Positions 34,068-49,400 of a stretch of 64,000 nt of DNA are shown in pieces. Under the pieces are notes generated by a model. It did not search any database. It was not told the origin of the DNA and saw only the letters and a list, made by a program, of their open reading frames with translations. The stretch comes from Lineus longissimus. Its lineage: Eukaryota > Nemertea > Pilidiophora > Heteronemertea > Lineidae. The DNA lies in the NCBI RefSeq assembly GCF_910592395.1, contig NC_088308.1:24691501-24755500 (forward strand). Direction: 5' to 3'. Each line of letters opens with the position of its first letter. The stretch's first letter is position 1. A program made the position numbers and the translations under genes.

Positions 34068-35211
34068 CTGCATGTAGAAAGGAAATTGACATACAGAAGA
34101 GACATGGTATGATATTGAAACGTTTGAATCGAGGTGGTTGTTATTATCACAGCAGTTCAAAATGCAGTAATCATTATCTACTTCATTGGGTACGTCTGTG
34201 CCTGATACCTCTGAGGAAGTGGGATCGAATCCTGGTCACGATCGTCTTCGTGATGTGCTAACTTAAACCGGTGTAGAGGTAGAAAATATCCCCTTGGAAA
34301 AACCTATTGTCTTCTTGTTCATATTGTTTATGGTTTTATAGAAGCCATGACCGCCAATAGCTCAGAGATTACAGAACACAACAGAAGCCTTCTTCCCCTG
34401 ACATTCTATCCTGGGACATTTCAAACTTCTATGCCGGTTGTCGTCTTCCCGGGTTCTCAGTATCTAGCCATTGCGCCAGGGCCAGAAAACCTTCACCAGC
34501 AGTTCGATATAGCCTACCTACCGATTCGAATAGATCGGATGCACTCCAGTAACAGACTTGGACCCGGATAGCTCAGCTAGCTTGATGTTCATCCGTCCGG
34601 TCATCCTGATCGTGTAAATTCCAAATGAGGTTGTTGAGATCGGTGCGTATCACAATCCAGGACATTCGAATGGTATGGGTATCTAATCACATCACAAATC
34701 TGAATTGTAGAGGCCCGTCACTAGTAAAAGTTAAGTATTTCGTTTTGAAACAATCTATGCGTTGTCCTTTACCCATGTTGATATGTCATTATTCTACTTA
34801 TCACTATGCCGCCTTAACCACCTACCCACGGGGTTATTGACAACGGACATGAACAGGCATTTCACTTGTTATTATTTTATTAGGCCCATAAAAGTGCAGA
34901 TTAATGCTAATTGGTCAATTTCTATCTTCTGAGATAGCTAATTATCAAAGAGAATGGTCGTGTAGATTGAAGACAATCGGAATTAAGTAGGTATGCCATG
35001 AGGTCATTGTCCTTGTTGCTCTAGAGACCACAGTACTGAAATGATCAAGAAATTAGTGGTTCGCGGAATGACACGAATGGATGCATCTAGCTGAAATATT
35101 CACCACTTAAACTAGTTGATCAGAATTTTTGACACTAAAATCGGAACACCAATACTATCTAGGCTCTCATTGACAATGCATTAGCTAATTATATCCCTTG
35201 GAAAAGCGTCC

Positions 35212-35536
35212 TCAGAGTGTCAGAGCTGGAAAGTCGGGCGAATAATGTGGCTTGAGGTACACAGTGGCGCTGACATTGCTGATGGCAAGCAGGAAGAGTG
35301 CAGGATGTAGAAGTACGTCTTTCCCAAGTTTGGCCTGCAACTCAGTTTTGGTCAAATCAAACTGGGTCCCTTTCCACGACACCCAGTATGTGGTCAAGAC
35401 GTTTGATAACTTCGAAATCGCTTCGAGGTATCCTGCTACATCGTGCTCATGATTGCCATACTCACCCGGGTATCCAGTGTCACAGGTCCGTCGAAACGAT
35501 GTGGACAAAGCGAACACCATCAATATCTAGAATTTT
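35212..35536 (-). CDS. Orphan terminal exon, unknown protein
   Basis: A minus-strand frame of about 106 codons opens after an acceptor-like AAATTCTAG and runs to a TGA at 35212-35214. The product is protein-like in composition: CDTGYPGEYGNHEHD, TTYWVSWKGTQFDL, HPALFLLAISNVSATVYLK, with one N-glycosylation sequon (NVS). I recognise no family. Only this last exon is visible; upstream exons to about 40 kb were not found. It could be the 3' end of a gene, an exon of an unseen isoform, or a pseudogene fragment. Confidence 0.4.
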
Positions 35537-38500
35537 TCTCATTAAGAGATCATCCTTCTCTAAGCACGCACATCCTACCAAGTGAGAGTATTTAACTATT
35601 CCCAGCCCATACTTCAGCACAACAATCGCGTATATTTTTTTAAGGCATTTATTGTTAGATAAACCAACAGTGGATTGTCATCGAAATATCTCCAATCAAA
35701 GTCTGCACTTCAATAGATCTACCGTATAGACATTAGGCACAACTAATGTGATCCCCGGAGGTACACTTAGAGAACTTTTAACTGGTTGTTGTACTAGCTT
35801 GCATGAATTACCGAAATATTTTCCTAACTACCAACCTAAGACGCGTCATTTCAGACCTTAAATTTTAAAGATTTTGACGATCAACAAATGTTTGTTTGCA
35901 TTTGGTCTTGGACACAGAAACCATACACTGATGTACGGTCCGACCGACAGATGTTTTCTACTGTTAATTGGTGAATTACATTCCAAGCAGTGATATTAGC
36001 CAGAGAATAACGAGGTGTATTGGAACATATCATTTTTGAAGGAATGGCAAAGTAACGAAGATATGGTCCGTTATAAAAAGATGGCAGTTGTGGCTGGTTC
36101 TGCAGATAACTCGATTACTCTCTCTTACTGGATCGCCTGTATTCCATTTGCCAACTGGCAAAACTGTTGATGTGCTTAACGAATCAGATATGATCCTTAC
36201 GCAATCACAACAATAACGCATCGCGAATGCATTAAAGGAATGATACTAACTGGGGGCTCGAAAGTGAATTTGGTCATCTTCGGCAGACTTTAGTTACGGA
36301 CTGGTTCGTATTTAGTTTTGCATAAAATATATTCGTCGCACACGCGTGAATAGTTTCTATGCACTGACAGGCGAAACTGACCTACCTGGCTCCTGCCTCT
36401 ATATACATTATGGTCTCCTCTTAACGTCTAGTAAGTAATAAACACAAACCGTAGTTTCGGAGTAGTACTTTTATTGTATTCAATACATACTGTGATCAAA
36501 ATATAAGAGAGTGCCACAAAAGTCATGGAATTCTAGTATGAACATATTTTGATGCAACATCCATCACAACGTCAATACGCAAAGATTTCCAACTGCAATA
36601 GTCCTCCTACATGTAGGCCTATGATATGTCTACTGTTTGCAAACATACCTTCTAAATCATGTTATCGTCTAACATGTCTAAGCCAGAGACACTTGAGACA
36701 GATAATGGTGGGAAATATAGGATGCCTGAAGTTTCACACAAGGTTCCAAAAGGGTCTAAAGCTTTCGTCAAACTAACGATCAAATTCGTTGTCGACGACC
36801 TTTCACCTAAATACTGACAATAATGTAGAAGCAGGGAGTGTTTCAACACAAACCCGACACGCCAATACCATATCATGTCATATCACGCAAGATTCATGAT
36901 TAGCCTCGTTTTATGCACCATTGGCAATGAACTAACCAATGAAAGAGTTGTGATAGCCCAGTTATGTGTACATTACATTATATAGAAATCATTGTATAAA
37001 ATTTAAGACTTAAAGGCATCTCGTAAATCAGCATGTAATTTTCCCTCCTCAAATTTTTATGGCTTTCTTATCTAAGACAACTATCATGTGCTGTATCGCA
37101 GGGTCCCGTGATTCAAGTATTATAAGTTAGGATTCTTGTACGGAATTTGAATGAAGCAAACGAAATTTCTCAGCAACCATCAAGCTTCAGAAGGATATGT
37201 GAAATTATCAAATCACGTTGGCATATCGTGGCGGAGCTCCATCTATCGAATTATAGGCCAACACGATCAGAGAGCAACATACGGTTATGTAATACCTGCT
37301 GAATATAGACACCAAATTGTTGAACATTTCTTCAGCGGGCTGACAGCTTCGTGGTGATTGCCATGGTCGGTCGACTCCTGACAAAAAGTAAGCCTAGATT
37401 GTTGTACGAAAGATGGGTCATATACAACAGAATACTAAGTACTGTACATGAATATTCGTGCTTAAAATATGACGGAAAAAGGGCCACATCATCACAATAT
37501 AGGCAGGTGCATATCAAAATGTGGTGTTCCCACTATCTAAGCATTAACAGGTCACAATACAAAATCGATGATAGATGTGTAATATATTAATTTCTGTATG
37601 TGTATTTACAATATACATGTAACTTTCTGTCGTCCAAAACGTAACACTGCAGTACAAGCATAGGGAAGTCCATCTGTGTTAAAGCGTCCTAATTGCTAAT
37701 GTAGTCTCTACTCTATCTGGATGATGGCACACAATGTACGTGTTATTGTCCGTTTTGTCAGCACACGCAGCAACTGTTACACTATAATTTTAGGACTTCA
37801 TCAATTATTTTAAAGCAGCGAGTATAAAAATCCAATTCCGTTGTAAAGAAGTTAAGCCCGAGTAAATGTTCATCACCGTTGTAGATCACTGTAATGTATT
37901 TGATCGTGTCGACTATTGTATTTGTAATGTACCTTTCTCCATAAAGATAGGCTAAGTTTAAGATGCCTAAGCAGCATGAAAATTGCATGCTTTGTTGGGG
38001 TGGATGACTTCAGTATACGAATCAACATTCTCGAGATTATGGCAACCAACATACACCAAACAAGCAATCACAGGGCCATGTTTCCACGTGTTTTAAGCGA
38101 AAGCTCGAAAATGCTGGAGTCATCATTCACCATGGTTTCAATGCTAGTTTATGAAATCGGTGCATAATTTAAAATACATGCATCTAAGCTTTATAGAAAA
38201 TGCTTGGTGTATTCAATATCTAATAATGATATACTTGATAATATGTATTTTTCTACAAATATGCGAATTGCCAACGCACGTCATAAACAATATGCACAAT
38301 GATTGGCCGACATTAAAAAGCAGTTAAGATTTTTATGATATGTTTAAAATCGAATTACACAAATTATTCGTAACTTAATAAAATTGAAGTTCATTTCAGA
38401 CAAAATAAATGTCTCCATCGTTTTTAATGGTGTTGGCCTTCAGTCACATCCATACCTGCCATCAACGATAAACACTGAGTTAACATACAGATGAGAGACA

Positions 38501-39269
38501 TTGCTTGTCGATCATAGCAGCTGTCATAATCGCACTCCCAAGTAATGGAGATACAAACTAGTTTCAAACTGGAGTCGTTTTGATATCATTCTTGCTGACA
38601 CGTTTTATTACATGTAGTTAAAGAACGATTCTTTTACCTCTTTTCTGAATTTTTCTAGAGATCCTTGGTAGGCTTGTATCCCGTAAAATGATATCCCAAA
38701 GAAATAAAGACATTGCCCGTTTTATCACAAAATATCCAGAATAGATAAATATAAATATTACAATAAGAGACACTTAAAGGACGACATAAAATTATTTCAT
38801 AACAACCGTGTTATCAACTGCGCATGGTGGTAAAAAGCAAACTCCTCTTTCACTGTTTAACCGATGTAACCGTTTTAAATGACCCACCAGCTGAAAAAGG
38901 GTCCTTCTCTATTGTATGGTTACAGTTTAGGTCCTCAGGGGTTAAAGCACATAATATCAACCTTTGTCCGCGGAGGGGGAGGCTATATCGTATGACATTT
39001 TGAAATGCTACACCGGTCATTCAATCTTTTACACCGCTGTGCTGGTTTGTCTACCCTTTTGCTAAGTCGTATAAAAAATACCACATTACAGTTGTGTAAT
39101 TTGAATATCACACTGCGCAGGATTTGCTTTAAATTTCTGTCTTAATGACTCTAACTATTTATAAAATTGAAAAATGGATGAACCGCTAACGGTCTGTATA
39201 ATCCATATACTTGGTCAAATAAGCGCATTGTATATATTTGAAATGCATTTTATACTCAACGGTGTGGTA

Positions 39270-39505
39270 ATTAAAATTACATAAGAACTATGTATGTCTT
39301 CTCATTGTCATGATTTTGTCTTTAAAGCTACATAAGAACTATGTACGCATCTTATATATTTGGATACAAATTACATGTATACTCGTCTCAACAGTGTGAT
39401 GATTAAAAAGTACATAAGGACTATGCCAGTCGTCTCATTGTCAGGATTTAGTTTTTTAAAGATGCATAAGAACTACCCACGCCCTCTCACTGTGTTGATT
39501 ATATT
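39270..39505 (+). repeat. Degenerate tandem array (about 4 units)
   Basis: Four related units carry TACATAAGAACTATG-like text, three followed by TCTCATTGTCATGATT or close variants, with unit spacing of about 50-80 bp. The copies are diverged. No coding frame. Confidence 0.6.
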
Positions 39506-40427
39506 GGCAATAAAAATGACATGTCTGACCAAATAACAAGTGAAATAGGTCGATTCGTCTACATGATCCACTTGTCTAAAGTTTAAACTGGTGGAAGAGC
39601 ACTTGAAAGAATGGAGACCGTCTGTTTGGAAGGTTGGCATATTATACTTCTAATACAAGTACTCCGCATCTCATCATCCTTTTTGCCTTTTATTCACGCT
39701 ATAAATAAAGGTTTTGGTGCTTCTGAAAGACCTGTTAGGCCTATGGTTTTTTGGCCAACAGAAATATGATCCTCTTATGGGTTGTTCAGCAAAGTGAAAA
39801 AAAACCTTAAGCCCAGAACCAAAATGTTTTTTTTTGAGATTCCGTGAAATAGGGCTGTATTGTGTTGGCCGATACAAGGATTCTTTTCTTGAAAAGCTAA
39901 AAAAAAATTCATTTCATCAAAGAGTGTATTCACAACGATCATATTCAGCCCGCATGAAATTCGCACTCAACAGAAGTGTCGTGCAGTAACTACACAGACC
40001 AGTGCGGTGAAACTTTTTACGTAAATATCGATATCTATGGCGTATAGCTGAATTTATAACGAGAACCCTTCTTTATGCCCCCTATACAGACAATGTACAA
40101 TATAATACTGTACACCGATATATATGTGACGAAATCAAGAGTCTCAAATTTGACACTGTTCGACGGTGGGCAGTACTGTGCTGTGTATATAACAAACGAT
40201 ATGTGAACAAATTACTAGTAATGCATCCTCCCAAAGCAGGCCTAACAGATCATTTCTAATGAACTCAGGCTTTGGTTGAGCATACTTTAGGAACGATAGA
40301 AACGCCTGCTGTGGAACGCAAGTAATGAGGCACCAAAGATGGTGCCTTGCAGATTAAAAAAAGTGGCCATTTGTTTCTCGCGGGGATATAGATGTATTGT
40401 TGGTTGATTGCACTTTGATCTATTGCA

Positions 40428-43400
40428 CTATGTTGCAACTTTGGCTTCAATTGCTCTTCGCTTCTTCACGAATTCTTGTGCCTTTGGATCCGTCGCTCTT
40501 TGCTCAAGAATAGCTAAAGGTCCAAAACCTACAAACAAAATGCATTAATCAGGAAAATTAGAAACATGGAAATTACGTACTGTTAGTTGTTTTTTATGCT
40601 TCTAATTCATACCATAAGTATGCCGAGTGTTCTGAACTGCAGCTTCTTGTTAATACAGAGAACCCATGTCGAAAATTCAGATAACATTCGTATATGATTC
40701 TTAATAACGATCTAGTAGGTTTTATGTGCATGTGCATGTACATTCATGGCAAGATCCTTGTCAGATTCTTAGTTAAGTTTTAACTACAAATCTTATAACA
40801 ATATTGTAAAGATTGTTCACGCAAGTGTACACGACGCTGAATAAAATCTCAAATATATTCGACCTGGGAAGCTGGCATGATTATACGGACCAGAAACATA
40901 TGGCGACCGGAGTGGTATTAGTTTTCTGTCTCATGATAGTGTGAAAAATCGTACCTTTTTCCTTGACCTGTATCAGAGGACTCGTGGTAGACTTCAGGGC
41001 ATTGAATCCTGTCACCTCCTCCCCATTGACACCTGGAATGTTATTCAAAGAGAGAACAACCTCGCCGGCGAAGTCATTAGTGAACATGATATCATGATCC
41101 ATGACAGTGAACAGAACCACGGCACCGGACTCTTTACACTGATCAGCAGTTACATTGCTGAAAAAGAAGGAAAGATTAGTTGATAACGTGTGCTGATTTG
41201 CCTAAATCAACATCGAAATGTACTATATAAAGATACAGTTTCCCCATTCATATTCGGTTTGAATCAAAAACATTATAAAAGGTGACAATCAAAAGGAATT
41301 TGGCAACACCCGCGTACTCACAACTCAAACGATTCATCGAAAAGTGGATGTAATGTCTTCTTGATGATGCGTGTCTTCTGTACCGTTTGGTTAGGAAACA
41401 CTGAGGAGGGACACAACTCGATCATGACGAAAGGGTCACTCAGGCCTGCAATAGAAAGCAGATGATACCACCAAGGATTAGATTGTTGCCCTAACCTCGT
41501 GTGATGTTTTCTGATCAGAACCTAACCAATCACAACAACACCCGGATTAACTCCGATGCTGTAATGACAACTAACAATTTGACATGAACTCACAAGGGTT
41601 CTTCCTTGCCTGGACATTTAGCACCCATTGTTCCATCCCCAGCAAGCATTTGAGCCAATCATCCAGTTTGCGGTGAGAAGATATCAACACAGAGTTGTAG
41701 TTAGCTTCAGCCCATCGCATGCCTTCCTTTACACTTTTAAACTTGATTACTGATAGCAATAGACATGTCACAAGAAAATGATTTACAATGCGAGATGAAA
41801 TTGTGCATTGCGGCCATAAAAAGATTCCCGCCGAGCTGACTGGTGCATTAACTTTGCCATCTATAGAATATTATATCAACAAAAACATAATTGATACGCA
41901 AAATTGGCATAAATAATCCTTAAGAGTTAGTACTGTCCAACAGTTTAAAATTTAAGTGTGAACCCATGCATCTATACGTGCATTTCAAACAGGCTACCAT
42001 ACCCACCTCTTTTCTCGCCCTCGTTGCATTCAGCTAGATACATATCAGGAAATGCTTGTTAATGTGTATGGGCTTCATGTAGTACCGGCAAATTTTCAAT
42101 ATCTTGTGAAATATCTAAATGCTACCTCTATGGGCCGGGAGAGAGCACGTCCACGCTACCTTTATAATGTTGATCATAGGTCAATGGCGAAAAAGTACCA
42201 CAATCAGTGTGTGACATAGGGTATTAGGCTATGATGTATTAAAAAACTATGTTGTGGATTATTGGTGTATACTGTTAAACGGTATTTGTTTAAACATAAT
42301 GTATAGTATATTTCTCAAAACACATAATACGCTGAAGCTGATGTCTTATTTTGGTTGATGGAATGGTTACCATGATATTTTCAGCCATTTTAATTTGTGA
42401 TGTCAGAAACGATATCTTGTGTGTGCGGTTGCTCGTCAATAATATAATATCTTCATTGGTGTAACCTTGTGTCAACATCTAAATCAAATGAGTAAACACT
42501 AACACCTACCGTTCGTGTCCAATGGAATGACATCTTTAGCACTGAGTACTTCAACACACAGAATTTCAGCATCGAAGTTGTAATAGACACGTGTGCTGAG
42601 AGTACCAAACTTGGTTGTCTCCGTTTCTTTCTGAAATATTAAAACGATATGCTAAAAGCACTGCAGATTTTACAAATCATTTGTTCTCCGTATTCCCCAT
42701 ATCGATCATGTGACCCAGCACTCCATCATCTGACTTTATGAAGGAGTTGAAGAATCATTCAGTATCTTTATACCGTGTGTATGATTTAACAGGTAACCTT
42801 AAGGCAGCGATAAATCGCCAAGATTCTGGGCAATAACTCGCTCTTGGCAAATTTCCAATAAAAATTATTAGTGAAGGGACAGTGCTTTGAAATCTCTTCC
42901 AAAGGCAATGCGATAACCATCATCGACTGCACCTCGAAGAACGCTGTACATCGACATTGTAACGATAAAGTAATGTAAATGTTTTTGAAATACCTGTAAT
43001 TGTAAATGTTCTATGAAATACATGGATTCGAGTTCTCCAGTATCTGCTTTATTGAAACGCAGTAGTCGCTCAACCGCCTGAAAGTAAAGCATATGTAACT
43101 GAATTAAGCAAAAACATTTGTTTGGGCTGAATAAAAAAATAGTGCATTCTGAGAAACCCATAAATTGTGTTTCGGCCTATATGTGGGGCAAACATATCGA
43201 GAGATGCATTTATTGATGTTTTGACGGTTACTGCAGGAGGTATATGGGAGCTATTAGAAGTAGTGGAGCCCACTTGATTGATGATATTACTCACCACATA
43301 TTCTGGTCCCTTTATGATCGACATCTTCAGACCTTTCTCGTTGGCGTGGAAGAATTCAACAAGAATTGACAGTGAATCATACATCCGTCTGTAGAATTGC

Positions 43401-46400
43401 TTTGTTCGCTAAAATCAAAGTGTGGAAATTTTGGAAATGCACTAAACTATTTTACTTAACACCAGCTTGAGATCAATGTCTGCCGAATTTGTAGTCCGAG
43501 TCTATTTTCAATAACCCATGTAACCGCACTACATGCATAGCACTGCTTATGGACTAAAGGGGAAAAGTTGCATGGGAAATCAAGTCTGCTTTGAGATTCT
43601 TTCGAATTATCAGATATACGTACATCTTCTTCTGAAGCGTCAGCTGTAATGACGTCACGCAATTCCTCCAGACACTCCACCCAGATTGAGTGTAATATAC
43701 GGTCGAAGTTGGTCCTAAGGAGATTCGTATTTAATGTAAGGAGATTACTATCCAGATAGGTCATCAGATCACCAATTGCCTGGAAATGTTCAAATAACAG
43801 GTAAAATATCGATATTGGCACTGTAAGTCACTGTTGTAATATGATATAACATAAGTTTCGCGTTTTAGTACACTGTATGGTAGGTAAAAGTAGTAAGCAT
43901 GCATAAATCGTGTTGTTCATCAAAATGATGAGTCCATGTTGTATTACATTGTGTTGTATCAAATAATAGTCAGCACGTCAATAACAGTCAAAATTTTGGT
44001 ACACCCCTTCGTAGTAAATAGTAGTAGTATGCATGTGTATTTTTGGTTGCTCATCAATATGAAATTGCTCATGGTAGTTTTGATGGTTTCAATTTTGTAA
44101 CCAAGTACAATTAAACTTACATCTTCAGCAGGAACCGATTCAGGCGCCCAGCATAAGTGGAACACGTCCTTCTTGAGGTCTGGCCGCATCTGAAATTAAA
44201 TTCATATAGTTCAGCAACAACAATAGATGTATATATAGGTCAGCAACTTGGGAACCGTAGCATCATGAAGAAATCGTAGATATTAATCAAAAAGAGTTCT
44301 CACCTTATCGGCCACCCTGTCAACCACTTGTTTGATCTTTTTCACCATCTCATCATCAGCACCCCTGATAATACCCATCAGGGACTGTCTTGCCTGTTTG
44401 AATGCCTTCTCTCCTTTGACACGCTCCATCGCCCTTAACACCTCAGCAAACTGAAGGGCCTCTGGCAAGGGTTTCAGGGCCCTGCGCACTTGTTCTATGT
44501 TGTTGATGGTTATGCAAAGCTAGAAGACAAAGTACAAATTTCAACATTTAAGCACATTGTGAAATATATCGAGCTTCTGCTATGCGAAGCGCCGAAATAC
44601 TGATGCCTTCTCTGAACTGTATAAAGTATTTTGTGTAGAACGTTTTATGATGAATCACTATGGTAGTGAAGGTAGCCCACGTTTTAAAATTTTTACCCTT
44701 TTGGTCCCTGGTTGCTGAGAGATTTATGGCTAGAGGCCGATACATTAGATTATGATCGTACAAATTGTATATTTTGTTGGTCCGGACTAAAACAGTTGCG
44801 ATACCGGTGACACCGGCAACACCGTTAGCATGCATTCTCTATTTCCTTACGAAAGGCGGACATTTCGTAAGAGGTCCACCTGTCTTAGTTTCTTTCACAT
44901 GATAATACTTATAAAAGAAGGGGTGCAATATTAGCTTTTTCAATGCAAATATCAGAGAGATTAATGCATGCATCGATGAAAACTACGGTTTGTACACAAA
45001 ATGAGCAAAAGCTTTCAAGGATGAGGTCGTATAAATCACACCTCATCTTCTAAAACGTCCACGTGCATGTATAATCAATCCAATTGAATCATTTTCGAAC
45101 TCTATTCCGGTATTTACGTGTGCTTCAAAGGAAAAACTCGATGCAATACGTTAAATGCCATTGTCCCTTCACCACTTGTTGTGAACTTTACGCAAAAAAT
45201 TGATCGTGGTGAAGATATGATTTGGCAAACTTAATCACCATCCCAATGCAAGTTAATTATGCAGAGTATCAACCATTCTTCACTCACCTGGAGATCAAGC
45301 TTTCTCTAAATAATCCATCAGTTAAACATGAAGGCGCTATATTTCAAATTATCCATGTTTTGGGTAAAATTTATATATCGAAAGTAAACTAATATTACAG
45401 CACATAATTACAGGTCCGATTATTATCAACCAACGACCATTCTAGCCTGTTGATGTCCATCGATGACTGGAATTTGTTCCAAGTTTGCCAAGTAATGCAT
45501 TCTGTCAATCAAAAAACGTTTAAGGTCAATCTCCATTATTAAGATTTGTTTCAGGATGTAAGATTACATAGACATGTTCATACTAATATTTCAGAGGGAT
45601 CATCGCTGTTATACCTACCTGTTCAGTGACATCAAACTGCCCAACTTCATCGTAATATCCAGCGTTTTTCAGCTTGCCGTGGATAAGGTCAGCATAGTAT
45701 GTTGCACCCACACACATATCCTAGAATGAAAAGAGAAACCATATGAAGTCATAGTTCCTCACCAATTCAATTAGATAAGCAAGTTAGCCAAAAGTGAACC
45801 ACTGTTTTTCATAAGGGTCAGGCTTAGGCCAGCCAGTGTATGTTCGTCATGAGCAAATACATTGGGCGGTTTCAAGCTGAGTAAATGTCAAATGTCGTGG
45901 TTAGCTGTTCTTGCATCGAAAAGTGCAATAAAGCTTCCGTGTATAGGGAGGGGATCATGAAAAACAGCAATTTCAGGCAATTATTGTTGGTTCGATTGAC
46001 ATTGATCGATTTCAAGGTGCTTTTGATGAAACATCATGAGAACTGTTTCATTCGTAACATTTAATCAATGATTCGGTGAACACGTTTGATAATCATCCTC
46101 CATCACCGTACCAGTAGTGTTAATACAGGGATAGACAACAACAAAAAAGCTTTTCTTACGTCGGTGATCTTTGTAATAAATGGATATGCGGTGGGTAGAT
46201 CTGGCCAGGAGAGCTGCCTCCAGAACTCAATGATCTGCCCGAAGCAGCAAGAGACGTCAACTGCGGATGTGCTGTGTTTCACCCCCGATTCCACTTCAGA
46301 CATCTGAAAGACAATGCGCTTGGTCGATATTGCTATTCAATATTGCTTCTGGCAAAAGTGGTAAAAAGCAAAATGACGTTATTTTACGTTAACAGACTCT

Positions 46401-49400
46401 TCTAACTTACATTAGGTTACTTACTTTACTCTTATGCTTACATGTATATCTTCTAGAGTTGAGATTTTAACACTTCGATACACATCACATAGTAATGATA
46501 AAGAATAAAAGTACCATAGTTTACACATTGTATTGTTAAAGGTACAGTAAATCATGAAATATGGAAATAATGAACACAGTATTTCTGATGTAATAATTAT
46601 ACAAATAGTGTTTATTATATACATCATCCATGGGTTTTTAAGCGTTCATCGAAACCATCAGAGGCAAATATAATTAACATTTACAGGTTGGTACAATGTT
46701 GAGGGAATATCTAATAATACATACATGTATATACACAACGAAACGAACAATTACGTGTTGACATCTACAGTCAAATATGGCTCAAATCCTCATCATGGCA
46801 ATAAGACAAGTAGATGATGATTTATTGAGCCAAGTGACCAGGGAAGGGTGAATATAAAAATGACCAAACTATCTAATGCGTTTTATTCATTTTTTAAGCC
46901 AGTCTATGATCATTTAGTCTACTTTAATGTCTTTAATATTCACGTTCTACTTGTATTTCTGAAATGCAGTTTGGTTATTTTGATAAATACACTAGTTACA
47001 CGAATATAAGGTCTGATGAATGGGCAACAACGGCAAACTTTTTACCTTTACCATTTTACTTTCAGGGTCGCCTGTTTGTGTGGTGACCATACAAACCTTA
47101 TATTTGTGTACTCTGCCCAAATAGGTAAGCTGCTCGCCTTAAACGTAATCATGTCACGACTAGTAACAGCCTTTTGGCCGTACATAAATGGATCCATCAC
47201 AGCTCCAGTTGTTCCTACGTCCGGGTAATAGTCAACTAAATGGGCAGAGTCTAAGGTTTTAGGATGCCATGCAAAAGTGAGTATAAATTTCTACCTCGTG
47301 TCTGATTTCCTGTGAGGGTAGGTGAAAAACAGTTAACATGAATATTAAGCGTGAACACAAGGCATTATGTAAGCAAGTGAAGGGTATCCTGTGAGAGTCT
47401 GAATATAACAATTCAAGATAACGTGTCGCAAAAAGCTGCGCGTGAAAATGGAAGTTAATTAGCTTTGGAAAGAGAGGGCCTTTGGAAAAATTCATTCAAA
47501 TTTCGATACAAGATAAAGGTCAATACAGCTTTTGACAGGATAAGAATTCATTCATTCAGCGTTAAACAGAAAGTTCATAATGCGTAAACTGAGATAAAAG
47601 ATACTATAGTAAACTTTCAATATTAAAATGTCACCAGAAATTATTTTGACATCCAAGAGGTTAGACAGTTAAAACGTGACAAGCTCAAAAACCAGCCAAT
47701 GTTAACTTTTTACCTCGATGTGTGAAGATCTATCTCTGAATATCTGTACAAAGATTAGATAATCACTGATCTTGTATACATTAAAGTATTTAGAAAGACT
47801 TCCTGCGTAATGGTTAGACGAAAACATTTCAGAAAATGGGTAGTAAGAATAAAGATCAGCAAATGCTTTTACTTCAGTTTTCTCCTGAAATACCTAAAGT
47901 GGAAATGTACATGAAGTATACAGTAAAAGCATTTACTAAATTTTATTCATATCATCAAATGTCTCTCTTTGAGCTGTCAGTTTGTGGGTAAACAAATGGA
48001 GGACAATGGAAAGTAGTACGCTTCTCACTTCAAATAATTGAAAACTATTTCCACGTTCACCTACATGTAAACGTGACAAAACATGTTGCCTTGACCGAAC
48101 AAGCCATGGATAATCGCTTTTGATACTCCAGAGACATGTTTGACAGATCACCAAATGTAACGAGTTGTGACGTGATTCAGCGATACAGAAGCATGCAGAT
48201 GTTTGTGGATCTACTCATAGATGCCTCACCTTGTCCAACTCTACTGCTTTCTTGATCCTTTGCATCAGTTTGTGTTTGGCCATCGGCAACCATCTTTCCA
48301 CGGCTGGTTTAAACCATTCGTAATGTTGGGACACCGCCAACGATTTTCTTTCACTGAAGTATGAATGTAAGACTCATTCATCGACTACAGTTGGTGAATT
48401 TGCTAGAGTGAAAAACTGTTAATTCTGCAGCAATATCAACTAAATAGAACTCTTCTATAGTGATCACTTCTTTTGATGGATACATTATTGAAGAATACAT
48501 TCAAACCATCGAATGAAAAGATTGTGTCATCAAGCACGGAAATGCAGATTAGCATTTAATACAAACCTCGCAGGGAGATTTTCCCTGAATTTTGTGAATT
48601 CTTGCAGAGCCAAGTATAGCTCAAATAACTGCGTGCCTTGCTGATGGGCCCCGGGGCAATCTAACTCCGCCTGGTCGGATGCAGATGGCGGTCTTTTGGG
48701 CAATTTTACACCGTCCATCTCTTTGTTTACGTCATCACCAAGCTGGAAGAAACATGGATGAGGCATGCTCAGAGGATTTCACCCAAATTAGTATGTGGTC
48801 GAACGAGGTTCGAAGTTCAACCTTCTTGCTCAAATACCCAACACATTTCACTGAAGAAAGCACTCCATTAAAAAAGGTTCAATAGGGCACTTTAAAAAGC
48901 TATTCGAAACACACTGGATGTATTTTACACTGCACCTCGAGTTACAACCTCAAACACTTGGATTGGAACAACGAATGGAAGTTGTCAAAAAGCAGTTAAA
49001 GTAACATTTCAGTGTTAAGTTTGAGGTGTTTTTGAATAGAAATTGTTTTCGAAGTATTCGCAGTCTCCATTGCATCCAATACCTCGGCTAGGTTTCGACC
49101 TGACTTTTGAATTCTTTGCTGTCGGTCGATGAAACCTCAATCAGCTATCCATGCTACACATTTACCATCTCCCGATCATGCTATAATGCAGGTACATAAA
49201 CAATCCACAAACTGGGCCTGGAACCAACCAACACCAATGAAACGGGCAAAGTGTAGAGACGTTGGTGATGTTTTCTATGAAAAGGATGTGATAAAAATGC
49301 ATTCAAAACGATGCATTACCAGTCCTAATGAAGGAAGGTAGAAGCATTACCAGCGCGCATTCGAAGTATCCACTTAATAGATAGCTAGGGAAGCAGGTGT

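Larger units (their letters stand above)
34160..40427. other. Gene-poor interval
   Basis: About 6 kb between the upstream exons of the WD40 locus and the end of the BAIAP3-like gene. Supported items are only the orphan exon at 35212-35536 and the repeat array at 39270-39505. A box B-like GGATCGAATCC at about 34210 and a tRNA-like GATAGCTCAGCTAGC at about 34570 suggest decayed SINEs. Other frames are short and unsupported. Confidence 0.5.
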
